DNA from: Olsenella profusa F0195
Lineage (GTDB): Bacteria > Actinomycetota > Coriobacteriia > Coriobacteriales > Atopobiaceae
Direction: 5' to 3'
Assembly (NCBI RefSeq): GCF_000468755.1
Contig: NZ_AWEZ01000045.1
Span: 186,001 to 250,000, forward strand
Length of the DNA stretch: 64,000 nt
In this document: piece after piece, positions 9,027-17,584 of the stretch
Layout: each line of letters starts with the position of its first letter
Numbering within the stretch: the first letter of the stretch is position 1
Position numbers and translations under genes: made by a program
The notes under the pieces: generated by a model
The model's database searches: none
Told to the model about the DNA's origin: nothing
What the model saw: only the letters and a program-made list of their open reading frames with translations

Positions 9027-10843
9027 CACAGCTCACATCACACATGAACGAGGGCGAGGCGGAGGAGCCGGTCACGCTTGTCGTTGACGGTACGCGGGTG
9101 ACGGTGCCGCGCAGCGCGACCATCCTCGAGGCATGTCGCCAGGCAGGGCAGGATGTCCCCACGCTCTGCTTTCTCAAGGGCATCAACGAGATTGGCTCAT
9201 GTCGCATCTGCATGGTGGAGGTCGAGGGGTCAGAGCGTCTGGTGGCCTCGTGCAACAACTATGTGGCCGAGGGTATGGTCATCCACACCAACTCACCCAA
9301 GGTGCGTCTCGCGCGCCGCGAGAACACGAGGCTCCTGCTCTCCCAGCATGACGTCGAATGCCCCACGTGCACGAGGTCGGACAGCTGTCACCTCCTGGAC
9401 ATCGCCACGAGCTTGGGCGTCATCGGCAAGCCACGGCAGCAGATGCTCATGCACTCCCCATGGCCCCAGGGCTTCCCGCTCATCCGCGACAACGATAAGT
9501 GCATCCGTTGCATGCGCTGCATCCAAGTGTGTGACAAGATGCAGTCCTCGCATGTGTGGGACATCACCAACCGCGCCACCCACACCTTCGTGGACGTGGC
9601 ACGTGGCGCCGACATCAACGACGTGGACTGCACGCTCTGCGGCCAGTGCATCACGCACTGCCCCACGGGCGCCCTACGCGAGCGCGACGACGTGGAGCGC
9701 GTGTACGACGCGCTTGCGGATCCCACGGTGACCACCATCGTGCAGATTGCCCCCTCGGTGCGCACGAGCTGGGGTGACTTCTGGGGCCTTGATGACGAGC
9801 AGGCCACCATCGAGCACCTCGTGGCGGCCCTGCGTCCCATGGGCTTCGACTACGTCGTGAACACCGACTTCTCGGCCGACCTCACCATCATGGAGGAGTC
9901 CGCCGAGCTGCTCGTGCACATGCGGAGGAACGCCTCGGGCGAGGGCTCCGGCTACCCCATGTTCACCTCGTGCTGCCCCGGGTGGGTGCGCTTCTGCAAG
10001 GCGCACTATCCCCAGCTCGTTGATGGCCTCTCGACCAGCAAGAGCCCTCAGGGCATGTTCGGTGCCGTGGTCAAGAGCTATTACGCCGAGCGGCTTGGCA
10101 TAGACCCGCATCGGATCTTCTGCCTCTCCATCATGCCGTGTCTGGCCAAGAAGGCCGAGGTCGCCTATCCCAACCTCAATGATGCCTGCGGTGATCCGGA
10201 CATGGACTGCTCGCTCACGGTGCGCGAGATCGTACGCATGCTGCGGGCCGATCATGTGGATGTGTTCGCCCTGAAGCCCGAACCGTTTGACGAGCCCTTA
10301 GGCTACGGCTCGGGCGCCGGCATCATCTTTGGTGCCACGGGCGGCGTCATGGAGGCCGCCCTCAGGACCGCCTACCACGTCGTGACGGGGGAGGCGCCCA
10401 AGAGCGACATGTTCGAGGACGTGCGTGGCCTCGAGGGATGGAAGGAGGCCACGTTTGACATGGCGGGCACCGAGGTGCGCGTCGCCGTTGCCTCGGGCCT
10501 CGGGAACGCCCGCAGGCTGTGCGACGCGATCGTCGCCGGTGAGGCCTCCTACGACTTCGTGGAGGTCATGGCCTGCCCCGGTGGCTGTGTCGGCGGTGGT
10601 GGACAGCCCATCCACGAGGGCGAGGAGCTTGCCGGCGCACGCGGCCAGGTCCTCTATGGCCTCGACCGTCACGAGACGTACCGAAACTCCTACGAGAACC
10701 CCTCCATCGTCCAGTGCTACGAGGAGTACTTCGGAGAGCCCCTCAGCGAGCGGGCCGAGGAGCTGCTCCATACGGATCAGCACGGCTGGCTCATGCCCGC
10801 GGAGTGGATCCGCCAGGCAGAGGAGGCGCCCACCGCAGAATAG
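9020..10843 (+). CDS. hydA: [FeFe] hydrogenase catalytic subunit, group A
   Basis: Catalyses reversible H2 formation or oxidation in the cytosol. In 607 residues the clusters run in the order expected for the CpI type: [2Fe-2S] (Cys50, 61, 64, 78), His-ligated [4Fe-4S] (His110, Cys114, 117, 123), two ferredoxin clusters (Cys161-171 and Cys204-214), then the H-cluster. All three H-cluster motifs are intact: TSCCPGW at 316-322, MPC at 372-374 and CPGGCVGGGGQP from Cys519. The GTG at 9020 has a good GGGGGAGGG site and overlaps the previous stop; the later ATG at 9044 lacks one. Maturases HydE, HydF and HydG are not in this window. Coupling to the upstream flavoprotein suggests an NAD(P)H-linked enzyme. 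Confidence 0.95.
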   Translation: MVTQLTSHMNEGEAEEPVTLVVDGTRVTVPRSATILEACRQAGQDVPTLCFLKGINEIGSCRICMVEVEGSERLVASCNNYVAEGMVIHTNSPKVRLARRENTRLLLSQHDVECPTCTRSDSCHLLDIATSLGVIGKPRQQMLMHSPWPQGFPLIRDNDKCIRCMRCIQVCDKMQSSHVWDITNRATHTFVDVARGADINDVDCTLCGQCITHCPTGALRERDDVERVYDALADPTVTTIVQIAPSVRTSWGDFWGLDDEQATIEHLVAALRPMGFDYVVNTDFSADLTIMEESAELLVHMRRNASGEGSGYPMFTSCCPGWVRFCKAHYPQLVDGLSTSKSPQGMFGAVVKSYYAERLGIDPHRIFCLSIMPCLAKKAEVAYPNLNDACGDPDMDCSLTVREIVRMLRADHVDVFALKPEPFDEPLGYGSGAGIIFGATGGVMEAALRTAYHVVTGEAPKSDMFEDVRGLEGWKEATFDMAGTEVRVAVASGLGNARRLCDAIVAGEASYDFVEVMACPGGCVGGGGQPIHEGEELAGARGQVLYGLDRHETYRNSYENPSIVQCYEEYFGEPLSERAEELLHTDQHGWLMPAEWIRQAEEAPTAE

Positions 10844-10869
10844 CTGGCCCCAGACGCCCGTCATGCCAG

Positions 10870-10897
10870 GGGGGCGACGGAACCGTCCGTCGCCCCC
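10870..10897. terminator. Convergent hairpin between hydA and pta
   Basis: A perfect 11-bp inverted repeat (GGGGGCGACGG at 10870-10880 and CCGTCGCCCCC at 10887-10897) with a 6-base loop lies between two convergent genes. It has no clear T-run on either strand. Its position suggests a two-way terminator or mRNA end-protecting hairpin. Confidence 0.5.
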
Positions 10898-10926
10898 GTC
10901 CATGGGTGCATGTGTGAGCGCCTTGC

Positions 10927-11907
10927 CTATGCCCCCTCGGCCATCTGGGCCTGGACGGCCGTGATGGCCACGACGCCCACGATGTCCTCGGCGGAGCATC
11001 CACGGGAGAGGTCGTTGACGGGCTTGGCGATGCCCTGCAGGATGGGGCCGTAGGCGTCGGCCTTGGCAAAGCGCTGTACGAGCTTGTAGCCGATGTTGCC
11101 CGCCGCGAGGTTGGGAAAGACGAGGACGTCTGCGTGACCGGCAACGGTGGAGCCAGGGGCCTTGAGGGCGGCAACGCTCGGCTCGAGGGCGGCATCAAGT
11201 TGGAGGTCGCCATCGAGGGCGAGGCCGGGATCCTTCTGATGGGCGAGCTCGGTGGCCTCCTGCACCTTGGTGGGCACCTCTCCCTTGGCCGACCCCTTGG
11301 TGGAGAAGGAGAGCATGGCCACCTTGGGCTCCACGGACATGAACTGCCTCCAGGTGTGGGCCGTGGCAAGGGCGATCTCGGAGAGCTCGTCGGCGGTGGG
11401 GTCGATGTTGAGGCCGCAGTCGGCGAACATCAGGGTACCATGCTCGCCGTACTCGGAGTGGGTGCACATGACGAAGAAGGCGGAGACGAGCTTGGTGCCA
11501 GGGGCCGTCCTCAGGATCTGGAGGGCGGGACGCAGGGTGTTGGCCGTGGAGTGGCAGGCGCCCGAGACGAGGCCGTCGGCGTCGCCCATCTTGACCATCA
11601 TCGTGCCGAAGTAGGTGGCGTCGTCCATCTGACCGCGGGCCTGCTCGATGGTGACGCCCTTCTTGGCGCGCAGCTCGGCGAACCTCTGGGCATAGACCTC
11701 GTGTCGATCGGAGGTCGTGGGGTCGATGACGGTGGCGCCCGCGACGGAGATTGTGTTGGGGTCACCAAGGATGATGAGGTGTGCCAGGCCCCCTGCCACG
11801 ATCTGCCGGGCGGCCTCGATGGTGCGGGGGTCTTCGCCCTCGGGCAGGACGATGGTCTTCCGTGTGGCCTGGGCCTGCGACTTCATGCGTTCCAGAAAGC
11901 TGCTCAT
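10927..11907 (-). CDS. pta: Phosphate acetyltransferase
   Basis: Converts acetyl-CoA and phosphate to acetyl phosphate and CoA, the step before ATP formation by acetate kinase. No ackA is present in the window. The 326-residue length is that of the short, single-domain Pta family. The protein opens with FLERMKSQAQATRKTIVLPEGED, and GLVSGACHSTANTLRPALQI lies mid-protein, as is typical of the family. The ATG at 11907 follows GAGGAGAGG; the longer in-frame extension has no support. It is convergent with hydA, and together they suggest fermentation with acetate and H2 as products. Confidence 0.94.
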   Translation of the reverse strand: MSSFLERMKSQAQATRKTIVLPEGEDPRTIEAARQIVAGGLAHLIILGDPNTISVAGATVIDPTTSDRHEVYAQRFAELRAKKGVTIEQARGQMDDATYFGTMMVKMGDADGLVSGACHSTANTLRPALQILRTAPGTKLVSAFFVMCTHSEYGEHGTLMFADCGLNIDPTADELSEIALATAHTWRQFMSVEPKVAMLSFSTKGSAKGEVPTKVQEATELAHQKDPGLALDGDLQLDAALEPSVAALKAPGSTVAGHADVLVFPNLAAGNIGYKLVQRFAKADAYGPILQGIAKPVNDLSRGCSAEDIVGVVAITAVQAQMAEGA

Positions 11908-11994
11908 GTATCCTCTCCTCGAGATGTCGTGAATGACCCGCCACGGATGCCGTGGCACTGGGCGGTGCGGGGCCGTTTATGGCTCACAGGGCCC

Positions 11995-12022
11995 ATTATA
12001 TGTGCGCGTGGTAGAATTGCCC
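11995..12022 (-). promoter_or_regulatory. Possible pta promoter
   Basis: Reading the minus strand, a perfect TATAAT lies at 12000-11995, about 88 bases before the pta start codon. The region 16-17 bases upstream matches the -35 consensus poorly, so only the -10 box supports this call. Confidence 0.3.
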
Positions 12023-12080
12023 GAGGTATTCTTCCTGTGGTACCGTCAGTGGTGCCGCCAACATCCGAGGAGTCATCCAC

Positions 12081-13280
12081 ATGAGCATCTCTCACGGTCT
12101 GCCCGAAGGCTTCGATCCCCTGGCCTACGATGCCGTCGTTGTCGGTGCAGGCTATGCGGGTGCGGTCTGCGCGCGCCGGTTCGCGGAGGCATGTGGCTAC
12201 AAGGTCGCCATCCTCGAGCGGCGGAACCACATCGCGGGCAATGCGTACGACTTCAAGGACGAGGCAGGCATACTCGTCCACAAGTACGGCCCGCACATCT
12301 ATCACACCACCAACGAGCGCGTCCATGAGTTCCTCTCACGCTTCACGGAGTGGACGGCCTATGATCACAAGGTGCGTGCCAGCGTGCGTGGCACGCTCGT
12401 TCCGGTGCCCTTCAACCATCAGTCGCTCAGGATCGTGTTTGGCGACGAGAGGGGCGAGCACCTCTACCGGAAGCTCGTTGCCACCTTTGGCGAGAACAAG
12501 AAGGTTCCCATCATGGATCTCAGGGAGAAGAACGACCCCGAGCTCTCCGAGGTGGCCGATTACGTGTACGAGAACGTCTTTTTGCGCTACACCATGAAGC
12601 AGTGGGGCAAGACGCCCGACCAGATCGACCCTGCCGTCATGGGGCGCGTGCCCGTGTTCGTGGGCGATGACGACCACTACTTCCCGCAGGCCCCCCACCA
12701 GGGCATGCCTGCGGAGGGCTATACCAGGCTCTTCGAGCGCATGCTCGATCACGACCTCATCGACGTCTTCCTCGATGTGGACGTGCGCGACCTCGTCTCG
12801 GTGAGCGGCACGCAGGTGAGGCTCTGCGACAGGGTCTATGGCGGCGAGCTCGTCTACACGGGTGCGCTCGACGAGCTCTTTGGCTTTGATGCGGGTGCGC
12901 TGCCGTATCGCACGGTCGACATGGTCTTCGAGACCCTGCCGATCGATCAGTTCCAGCCCGTTGGCACCGTCAACTACACCGTCTCGGAGAACTTCACGCG
13001 CATCACGGAGTTCAAGCACATGACGGGCCAGGAGGTGCCGGGCAGGACGACCATCATGCGCGAGTACTCCCGCACGTATCTGCCGGGTATGGGCGAGACG
13101 CCCTACTATGTCATCAACGAGCCTGCAAACGTTAAGCTCTACGAGGGCTACCGCGAGCGCGTCGAGGGTGTTGTGAACTTCCACGTGGTCGGACGCCTTG
13201 CGGAGTATCGCTACTACGACATGGACGGTGTCGTTGCCTCCGCCCTCGAGCTCTCGGATGATCTCATCCAGAGCCATTAG
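12081..13280 (+). CDS. glf: UDP-galactopyranose mutase
   Basis: Flavoenzyme that converts UDP-galactopyranose to UDP-galactofuranose, the donor for galactofuranose in cell-surface glycans. The 399-residue protein begins with an FAD-binding VVGAGYAGAVCARRF motif at about residues 17-31. It also carries HKYGPHIYHT and the conserved FNHQS and MKQWGKTPDQI segments of the family. AGGAG precedes the ATG. The two glycosyltransferase genes that follow make a small surface-polysaccharide cluster, with glf and the GT2 gene probably co-transcribed (47-base gap). Confidence 0.96.
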   Translation: MSISHGLPEGFDPLAYDAVVVGAGYAGAVCARRFAEACGYKVAILERRNHIAGNAYDFKDEAGILVHKYGPHIYHTTNERVHEFLSRFTEWTAYDHKVRASVRGTLVPVPFNHQSLRIVFGDERGEHLYRKLVATFGENKKVPIMDLREKNDPELSEVADYVYENVFLRYTMKQWGKTPDQIDPAVMGRVPVFVGDDDHYFPQAPHQGMPAEGYTRLFERMLDHDLIDVFLDVDVRDLVSVSGTQVRLCDRVYGGELVYTGALDELFGFDAGALPYRTVDMVFETLPIDQFQPVGTVNYTVSENFTRITEFKHMTGQEVPGRTTIMREYSRTYLPGMGETPYYVINEPANVKLYEGYRERVEGVVNFHVVGRLAEYRYYDMDGVVASALELSDDLIQSH

Positions 13281-13327
13281 CCCGTCACCGTCCTCACACG
13301 ACCCCGTTCCGTAGGAGCGTTCTCTCC

Positions 13328-14362
13328 ATGCACAAGATCATCAGCTTTGCCATCCCCTGCTACAACTCTGCCGCTTACATGGACCACTGCATCGGCTCCA
13401 TCCTGGAGGGGTCAGGCTATGCGGAGGACGTGCAGGTCATCGTCGTGGATGACGGGTCGGCCAAGGACGACACCCTTGCCAAGGCGCAGGACTGGCAGAG
13501 GCGCTGCCCCACCATCGTGAAGGCCGTGCACCAGGGGAACGGCGGCCATGGCATGGCCGTGCTCAAGGGCCTCGAGAACGCCGAGGGCACGTACTTCAAG
13601 GTGGTTGACTCCGACGACTGGGTCGATGGCGCCGCCCTCAAGGCGCTGCTGGAGAAGATTCGCCACTTCGAGCGGCACGAGGAGCGCGTGGACCTCATCA
13701 TCAGCAACTACGTGTACGAGCATGTGGAGGACCACACCCAGAAGGTCGTGAGCTACGGCTTTGCCCTGCCCGTGCACCGCGTCTTCGGCTGGAACGACAT
13801 CGGGCACTTCCGCATGACGCAGTACCTGCTCATGCACGCGCTCTGCTACCGTGCCGACGTCCTGCGGGACGGGGGCATTCCCATGCCGGCCCACACGTTC
13901 TATGTGGACAACATCTATGCCTACGTCCCCCTGCCTCGCTGCAGGACCTTGTACTATCTGGACGTCGACCTCTACCGCTACTTCATCGGCCGTGAGGACC
14001 AGTCGGTCAACGAGAAGGTGCTCACGAGCAGGATCGACCACTACTGGCGCGTTGCCCGTCTCATGATGCATGCGTACCATCTCTATGATGACATCGACTG
14101 TGCCAAGCTCAAGGGCTACATGGTGGGCTACTTCACCATCATCATGGCCATCTGCTCGGTGTTCTCGCGCCTCTCCGATCATCCTGACGCCATGGACGAA
14201 TGTCAGAGGCTGTGGGACGAGCTGAGGGCCTATGACAGGCGCATGTATCGCCGTGCGCGCCATGGCTTCGTGGGTACGGTCACCAACCTGCCCACCGCTG
14301 CAGGCAGGAGGGCGACGGTCAACGTGTACCGCCTGGCACAGAGACTCGTGAAGTTCAACTAG
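13328..14362 (+). CDS. Glycosyltransferase family 2
   Basis: Probable inverting glycosyltransferase with a GT-A fold. The 344-residue protein starts with the usual nucleotide-sugar site (ISFAIPCYNSA, then VVDDGS near residue 40), and the metal-binding DSDDW is at residues 94-98. The C-terminal third (about 230-344) has no recognisable catalytic motif and no clear membrane span. The neighbouring glf suggests it could transfer galactofuranose, but donor and acceptor cannot be read from sequence. Confidence 0.85.
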   Translation: MHKIISFAIPCYNSAAYMDHCIGSILEGSGYAEDVQVIVVDDGSAKDDTLAKAQDWQRRCPTIVKAVHQGNGGHGMAVLKGLENAEGTYFKVVDSDDWVDGAALKALLEKIRHFERHEERVDLIISNYVYEHVEDHTQKVVSYGFALPVHRVFGWNDIGHFRMTQYLLMHALCYRADVLRDGGIPMPAHTFYVDNIYAYVPLPRCRTLYYLDVDLYRYFIGREDQSVNEKVLTSRIDHYWRVARLMMHAYHLYDDIDCAKLKGYMVGYFTIIMAICSVFSRLSDHPDAMDECQRLWDELRAYDRRMYRRARHGFVGTVTNLPTAAGRRATVNVYRLAQRLVKFN

Positions 14363-14382
14363 GGCGCGGGCGCCGTGCCTGG

Positions 14383-15504
14383 CTAGGTGATGTCTCCGCC
14401 GATGGCCACGTAGGCCTTGATGAGGCTGGTGCGGCGCTTGGTACCCGGGGGACAGAGGTAGTCAAACGCTGGGAAGACGCCCTTGAAGATGACATTGACC
14501 TTTGCCCGGTTGGCGCGCCCCTCCATGCTCTCGCGCGAGTGCTCGAGGCGGAGGCCAAGCTCGGCCGCAAAGGCGCTCCTGGTGGCAAAGTCCCAGAAGA
14601 CATCTGCCATGTCGCAGCCGGGATAGTCCCACGGGCGGTCGTCGGGCCCGGCGTAGTGAATGATGGCGGGGCTGGAACGCGCCTCCTCGTACTGGGCACG
14701 CACATCCTCGGGCGCCTGGGCGATGATGTGCTCGCGGCGGAGGTGCTTCCAGTCCATGAGCGTGTTCCATCTCATGGGTACCTGCACGTATTCGCCATCT
14801 GCCAGCATGTTGAGAATGTCCTGGTCGAGCCAGCGCCACATGCGCTGACAGGAGAGTTCGAGCATGTCGGCGATGGCGAAGATGGAGCGGAACGCCTCGA
14901 GGTTGAGCAGCACGACCCCCGCCTGAAAATAGCGGGTGGGGTCCGCAAGGCCCAGCTCTTGGGAGAGGTAGGGCTCCACGGTGCCGTCGTAGCCGCAGAT
15001 CTGTCCCATCATGTCGGCGTCGCGCGTTGCGGCAAGCAGGTACCCCTCGACGTTCGTGTCGTAGAGCTTGGCGATGTCATCGAGCACCACCAGGTCGCTG
15101 TCAAGGTAGACGGCCTTGCCGACGTTGGGCAGCAGCCATGGTGCGAGTAGGCGGAAGAACGTCTCGGGGCGAAAGTGGCCGTGGCAGGGAAGCCGTGTCC
15201 CCCGGAGCGCGACCTCCGCATCCAGGAATCCCACATGGACGTTATCGTATGCCTCAAGATGCCGCTGGAGCGTGGCGATGGTCGAGGGCACGATGTCGCG
15301 CGTGAGGACGATGACGTCATAGGTACGCTCACGGCTTGCGTTCTCAACGAGCGACTGAAGCGCGACGGACATGTAGGGCGCAAAGTACTCGTTGCTGGCA
15401 AACACCACGACGACGTCCTCAAAGCCCAGACCAAGCTGATCGGCGCTGGTGGCAGGGGGGGGTGTCCGGATGCTTGCCGTGGCGGCGTCTTCCATCAATT
15501 GCAT
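14383..15504 (-). CDS. Glycosyltransferase family 8
   Basis: Probable retaining glycosyltransferase of the LPS-galactosyl/glycogenin-like GT8 family. In 373 residues it shows the opening strand VVVVFASNEYFAPYMSVALQSL, the metal-binding DSD at residues 135-137 in VYLDSDLVVLDD, and the late family motif HYAGPDDRPWDY. The gene is convergent with the GT2 gene, with a 20-base gap. The start is uncertain: ATG at 15504 with a weak GAGG, an internal ATG at 15495, or a longer N-terminus up to 15570. It probably adds a hexose to a surface glycan. Confidence 0.82.
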   Translation of the reverse strand: MQLMEDAATASIRTPPPATSADQLGLGFEDVVVVFASNEYFAPYMSVALQSLVENASRERTYDVIVLTRDIVPSTIATLQRHLEAYDNVHVGFLDAEVALRGTRLPCHGHFRPETFFRLLAPWLLPNVGKAVYLDSDLVVLDDIAKLYDTNVEGYLLAATRDADMMGQICGYDGTVEPYLSQELGLADPTRYFQAGVVLLNLEAFRSIFAIADMLELSCQRMWRWLDQDILNMLADGEYVQVPMRWNTLMDWKHLRREHIIAQAPEDVRAQYEEARSSPAIIHYAGPDDRPWDYPGCDMADVFWDFATRSAFAAELGLRLEHSRESMEGRANRAKVNVIFKGVFPAFDYLCPPGTKRRTSLIKAYVAIGGDIT

Positions 15505-15536
15505 GCGCCTCGTTTGCTCGTTTCGGAAACAGGGGA

Positions 15537-15557
15537 CGAGCCCGATGGCCGGGCTCG
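15537..15557 (-). terminator. Hairpin downstream of the P1 peptidase gene
   Basis: An 8-bp inverted repeat (CGAGCCCG at 15537-15544 and CGGGCTCG at 15550-15557) with a 5-base loop lies between the peptidase stop and the GT8 start on the minus strand. No T-run follows, so it could be a weak terminator or a leader hairpin of the GT8 gene. Confidence 0.35.
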
Positions 15558-15612
15558 CACGGCCCCTCATTCTACCAGACAGCCCATGGGTGCCAGAGGC
15601 CAGGAGCGCACC

Positions 15613-16584
15613 TTAGGGAAGGTCGCATGCCGCCTTGAGCCCAAAGGCCCCCCGTGCGCTGCGTACCCCGTCGGCAATGGCGCCCTCGAGTGCCTGCGTC
15701 GCGAGGATGCCAATGGTGTCCACGCCTGCCTCCACCTCACCCGTCGCCATGACGAAGATGGCATCGCCGTCGTTGGTGGTGTGGGTGGGATAGATGGTGT
15801 GTGCATAGGCATCGGCGGAGATCTGGGCGACCTTGGTGGCCTTGGCCTTGGTGAGGCGGGCGTTGGTGATGACGCAGGAGATGGTCGTGTTCGTGCGCAG
15901 GGGAGGGGTGGCGTCCAGCGCGGTGGCCAACGCGTCCATCGGAGCGAGTACGCTCGCTCCCTCTTCGTCAAGCATGCCTGCGATGGGCGCGCCCGTGATG
16001 GGGTCGCGTATGCTCCCGCAGGCGTTGACGGCGCTCACGGCTCCGCAGACGAGTCTGCCGGCCTGTCGGACGGACTGTCCCAGCCCGCCCTTCATGGCGC
16101 GCAGGGGTCCCGCCAGCTTACCGACCGTGCAGCCCGCGCCCGCACCAACGTTGCCGGAGGCGAGGGGTGCCGTGTCATCGAGCGCGGCCGCCGTCGCCGC
16201 CGCGCCCATGGCAGCCGTCGGCCATGCCGTGGCACTGCCGCAAGCGAGGTCGAACACGCAGGCACCGCTCACGATGGGGACCCTGCCCACGCCCACGTCG
16301 AGGCCGATGCCCCGACGCTCGAGCTCCTCGGCGACACCGCAGGAGGCCGCAAGGCCAAAGGCGCTGCCACCCGCAAGCACGATCGCGTGAAGCTCCTGGA
16401 CGGTCTCCTCGGGACGCAGCAGGTCGGTCTCGCGCGTGGCCGGTGCACCGCCCCGCACGTCCACGCCACCCATGGCACCCTGGGGGCAGAGGATGACCGT
16501 GCAGCCGGTACCTGCCTGTCCGTTGGTCGCATGGGCAGCATGGATGTGCGGGATCTGGGTGATGTTGGTGACGTCGCTAGGCAT
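15613..16584 (-). CDS. P1 family peptidase (DmpA/ThnT-type self-processing amidohydrolase)
   Basis: Member of the S58/P1 family of N-terminal nucleophile enzymes, which includes aminopeptidases and amidases that cut themselves into two chains. The 323-residue protein has the GGSAFGLAA motif near residue 72, GNVGAGAG at 144-151, and the expected cleavage site Asn232-Thr233 within NTTI. Thr233 would become the catalytic N-terminus, as in ThnT. There is no signal peptide, so it is cytosolic. The natural substrate is unknown. It starts 8 bases inside the end of maf and is probably co-transcribed with it. Confidence 0.85.
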   Translation of the reverse strand: MPSDVTNITQIPHIHAAHATNGQAGTGCTVILCPQGAMGGVDVRGGAPATRETDLLRPEETVQELHAIVLAGGSAFGLAASCGVAEELERRGIGLDVGVGRVPIVSGACVFDLACGSATAWPTAAMGAAATAAALDDTAPLASGNVGAGAGCTVGKLAGPLRAMKGGLGQSVRQAGRLVCGAVSAVNACGSIRDPITGAPIAGMLDEEGASVLAPMDALATALDATPPLRTNTTISCVITNARLTKAKATKVAQISADAYAHTIYPTHTTNDGDAIFVMATGEVEAGVDTIGILATQALEGAIADGVRSARGAFGLKAACDLP

Positions 16585-17194
16585 GGCGGCCTCCTGTGAG
16601 GGCAGTTTCGCAGAGCGTAGGTGCAGTGGGACAGAGCCGATCCAGCTCGCGCACGACGCGCGCCAGGGGTAGACCGACGACGTTGTCGTAGTCGCCCTCG
16701 ATGCCCCTCACGAGGAGCGAGCCCAGGCCCTGGATGCCATAGGCGCCCGCCTTGTCCCGAGGCTCGCCCGAGGAGGTATAGGCGGCGATCTCTCCCTCGG
16801 TGAGCTCATGGAACGTGACCGTCGTGGTCTCCACGAAGGATGTCTCGCGGCCGTCTGGCGCTATGAGGGCGACGCCGGTCGAGACGTGGTGGCTCCTGCC
16901 GGAGAGACTGCGCAGCATGGCCCTGGCGTCCTTGGTGTCCCGGGGCTTGCCGAGGACGGTGCCATCGGTCCAGACGACGGTGTCGGCGGCAAGCACCACG
17001 TCATTCACGGGTCCTGCCATGCCATCCCGACAGGCGTGCGCCTTGCCCCGTGCCAGCCGCACCACGAGCTCATGTGGCGCCTCGTCCTCCCGGCGCGTCT
17101 CGTCGATGTCCACTGGGCGCACGATGGGTGCGATGCCGATCCGCCCCAGCAGCTCGCTGCGCCGGGGTGACCGTGACGCCAGGATCATGGGCAT
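16577..17194 (-). CDS. maf: Maf-like nucleotide pyrophosphatase
   Basis: House-cleaning nucleoside-triphosphate pyrophosphatase that hydrolyses non-canonical or modified nucleotides and is linked to septum formation. The 205-residue protein begins with the family motif ILASRSPRRSELL at residues 4-16 and carries LAADTVVW and the KAGAYGIQG segment near the C-terminus. It is followed by an 8-base overlap with the P1 peptidase gene. A strong palindrome separates it from the ferredoxin gene upstream. Confidence 0.93.
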   Translation of the reverse strand: MPMILASRSPRRSELLGRIGIAPIVRPVDIDETRREDEAPHELVVRLARGKAHACRDGMAGPVNDVVLAADTVVWTDGTVLGKPRDTKDARAMLRSLSGRSHHVSTGVALIAPDGRETSFVETTTVTFHELTEGEIAAYTSSGEPRDKAGAYGIQGLGSLLVRGIEGDYDNVVGLPLARVVRELDRLCPTAPTLCETALTGGRHA

Positions 17195-17208
17195 GTCCCT
17201 TCATAGGG

Positions 17209-17234
17209 CGGCGGGCCCGCATGCGGGCCCGCCG
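17209..17234 (-). terminator. Perfect 26-bp GC palindrome between the ferredoxin gene and maf
   Basis: The halves CGGCGGGCCCGCA and TGCGGGCCCGCCG are exact reverse complements with no spacer. In RNA this forms an 11-bp GC stem with a GCAT loop. It sits 23 bases after the ferredoxin stop and 14 bases before the maf start, so it is probably a terminator or processing hairpin for the ferredoxin transcript. No U-run follows it. Confidence 0.5.
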
Positions 17235-17257
17235 GTGACAGTCTGTGCTCGGATGAG

Positions 17258-17443
17258 CTATGCAAGCTCGATGGCGCCAACGGGACAGTTGTCGCATGCC
17301 TCCTGGGCGGCGTCCTCGTTCTCCTCGGGAACCTCATCGACGGTGACCTCGGCGATGCCCTCGTCACCGATGACAAAGACCTCAGGACACGTGGACTCGC
17401 AGAGACCGCAGCCGATGCACTCGTCGCTCACGGTAGCCTTCAT
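17258..17443 (-). CDS. Small ferredoxin, single [4Fe-4S] type
   Basis: Electron carrier of 61 residues. The cluster motif CIGCGLCESTCPEVF lies at residues 9-23, and a distant CDNCPVGAIE lies at the C-terminus. This gives a four-Cys cluster plus an extra CxxCP, as in monocluster ferredoxins of anaerobes where the last Cys completes or stabilises the fold. The middle is very acidic. GAGAGGAAG precedes the ATG. It is a plausible partner for the hydrogenase and other low-potential enzymes, although it is not in their operon. Confidence 0.93.
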   Translation of the reverse strand: MKATVSDECIGCGLCESTCPEVFVIGDEGIAEVTVDEVPEENEDAAQEACDNCPVGAIELA

Positions 17444-17584
17444 GATAGCTTCCTCTCACTTATGATACTTGGGCCCCTTACCCAAGCCTGTCTTGAACCT
17501 TTTTACTATTAATGGGTGCAAAACGCTAGTGGCAATTGGGCAGATGACGCATTTTCGAGACGCCCCCGCCACCCGCGCAGACGC

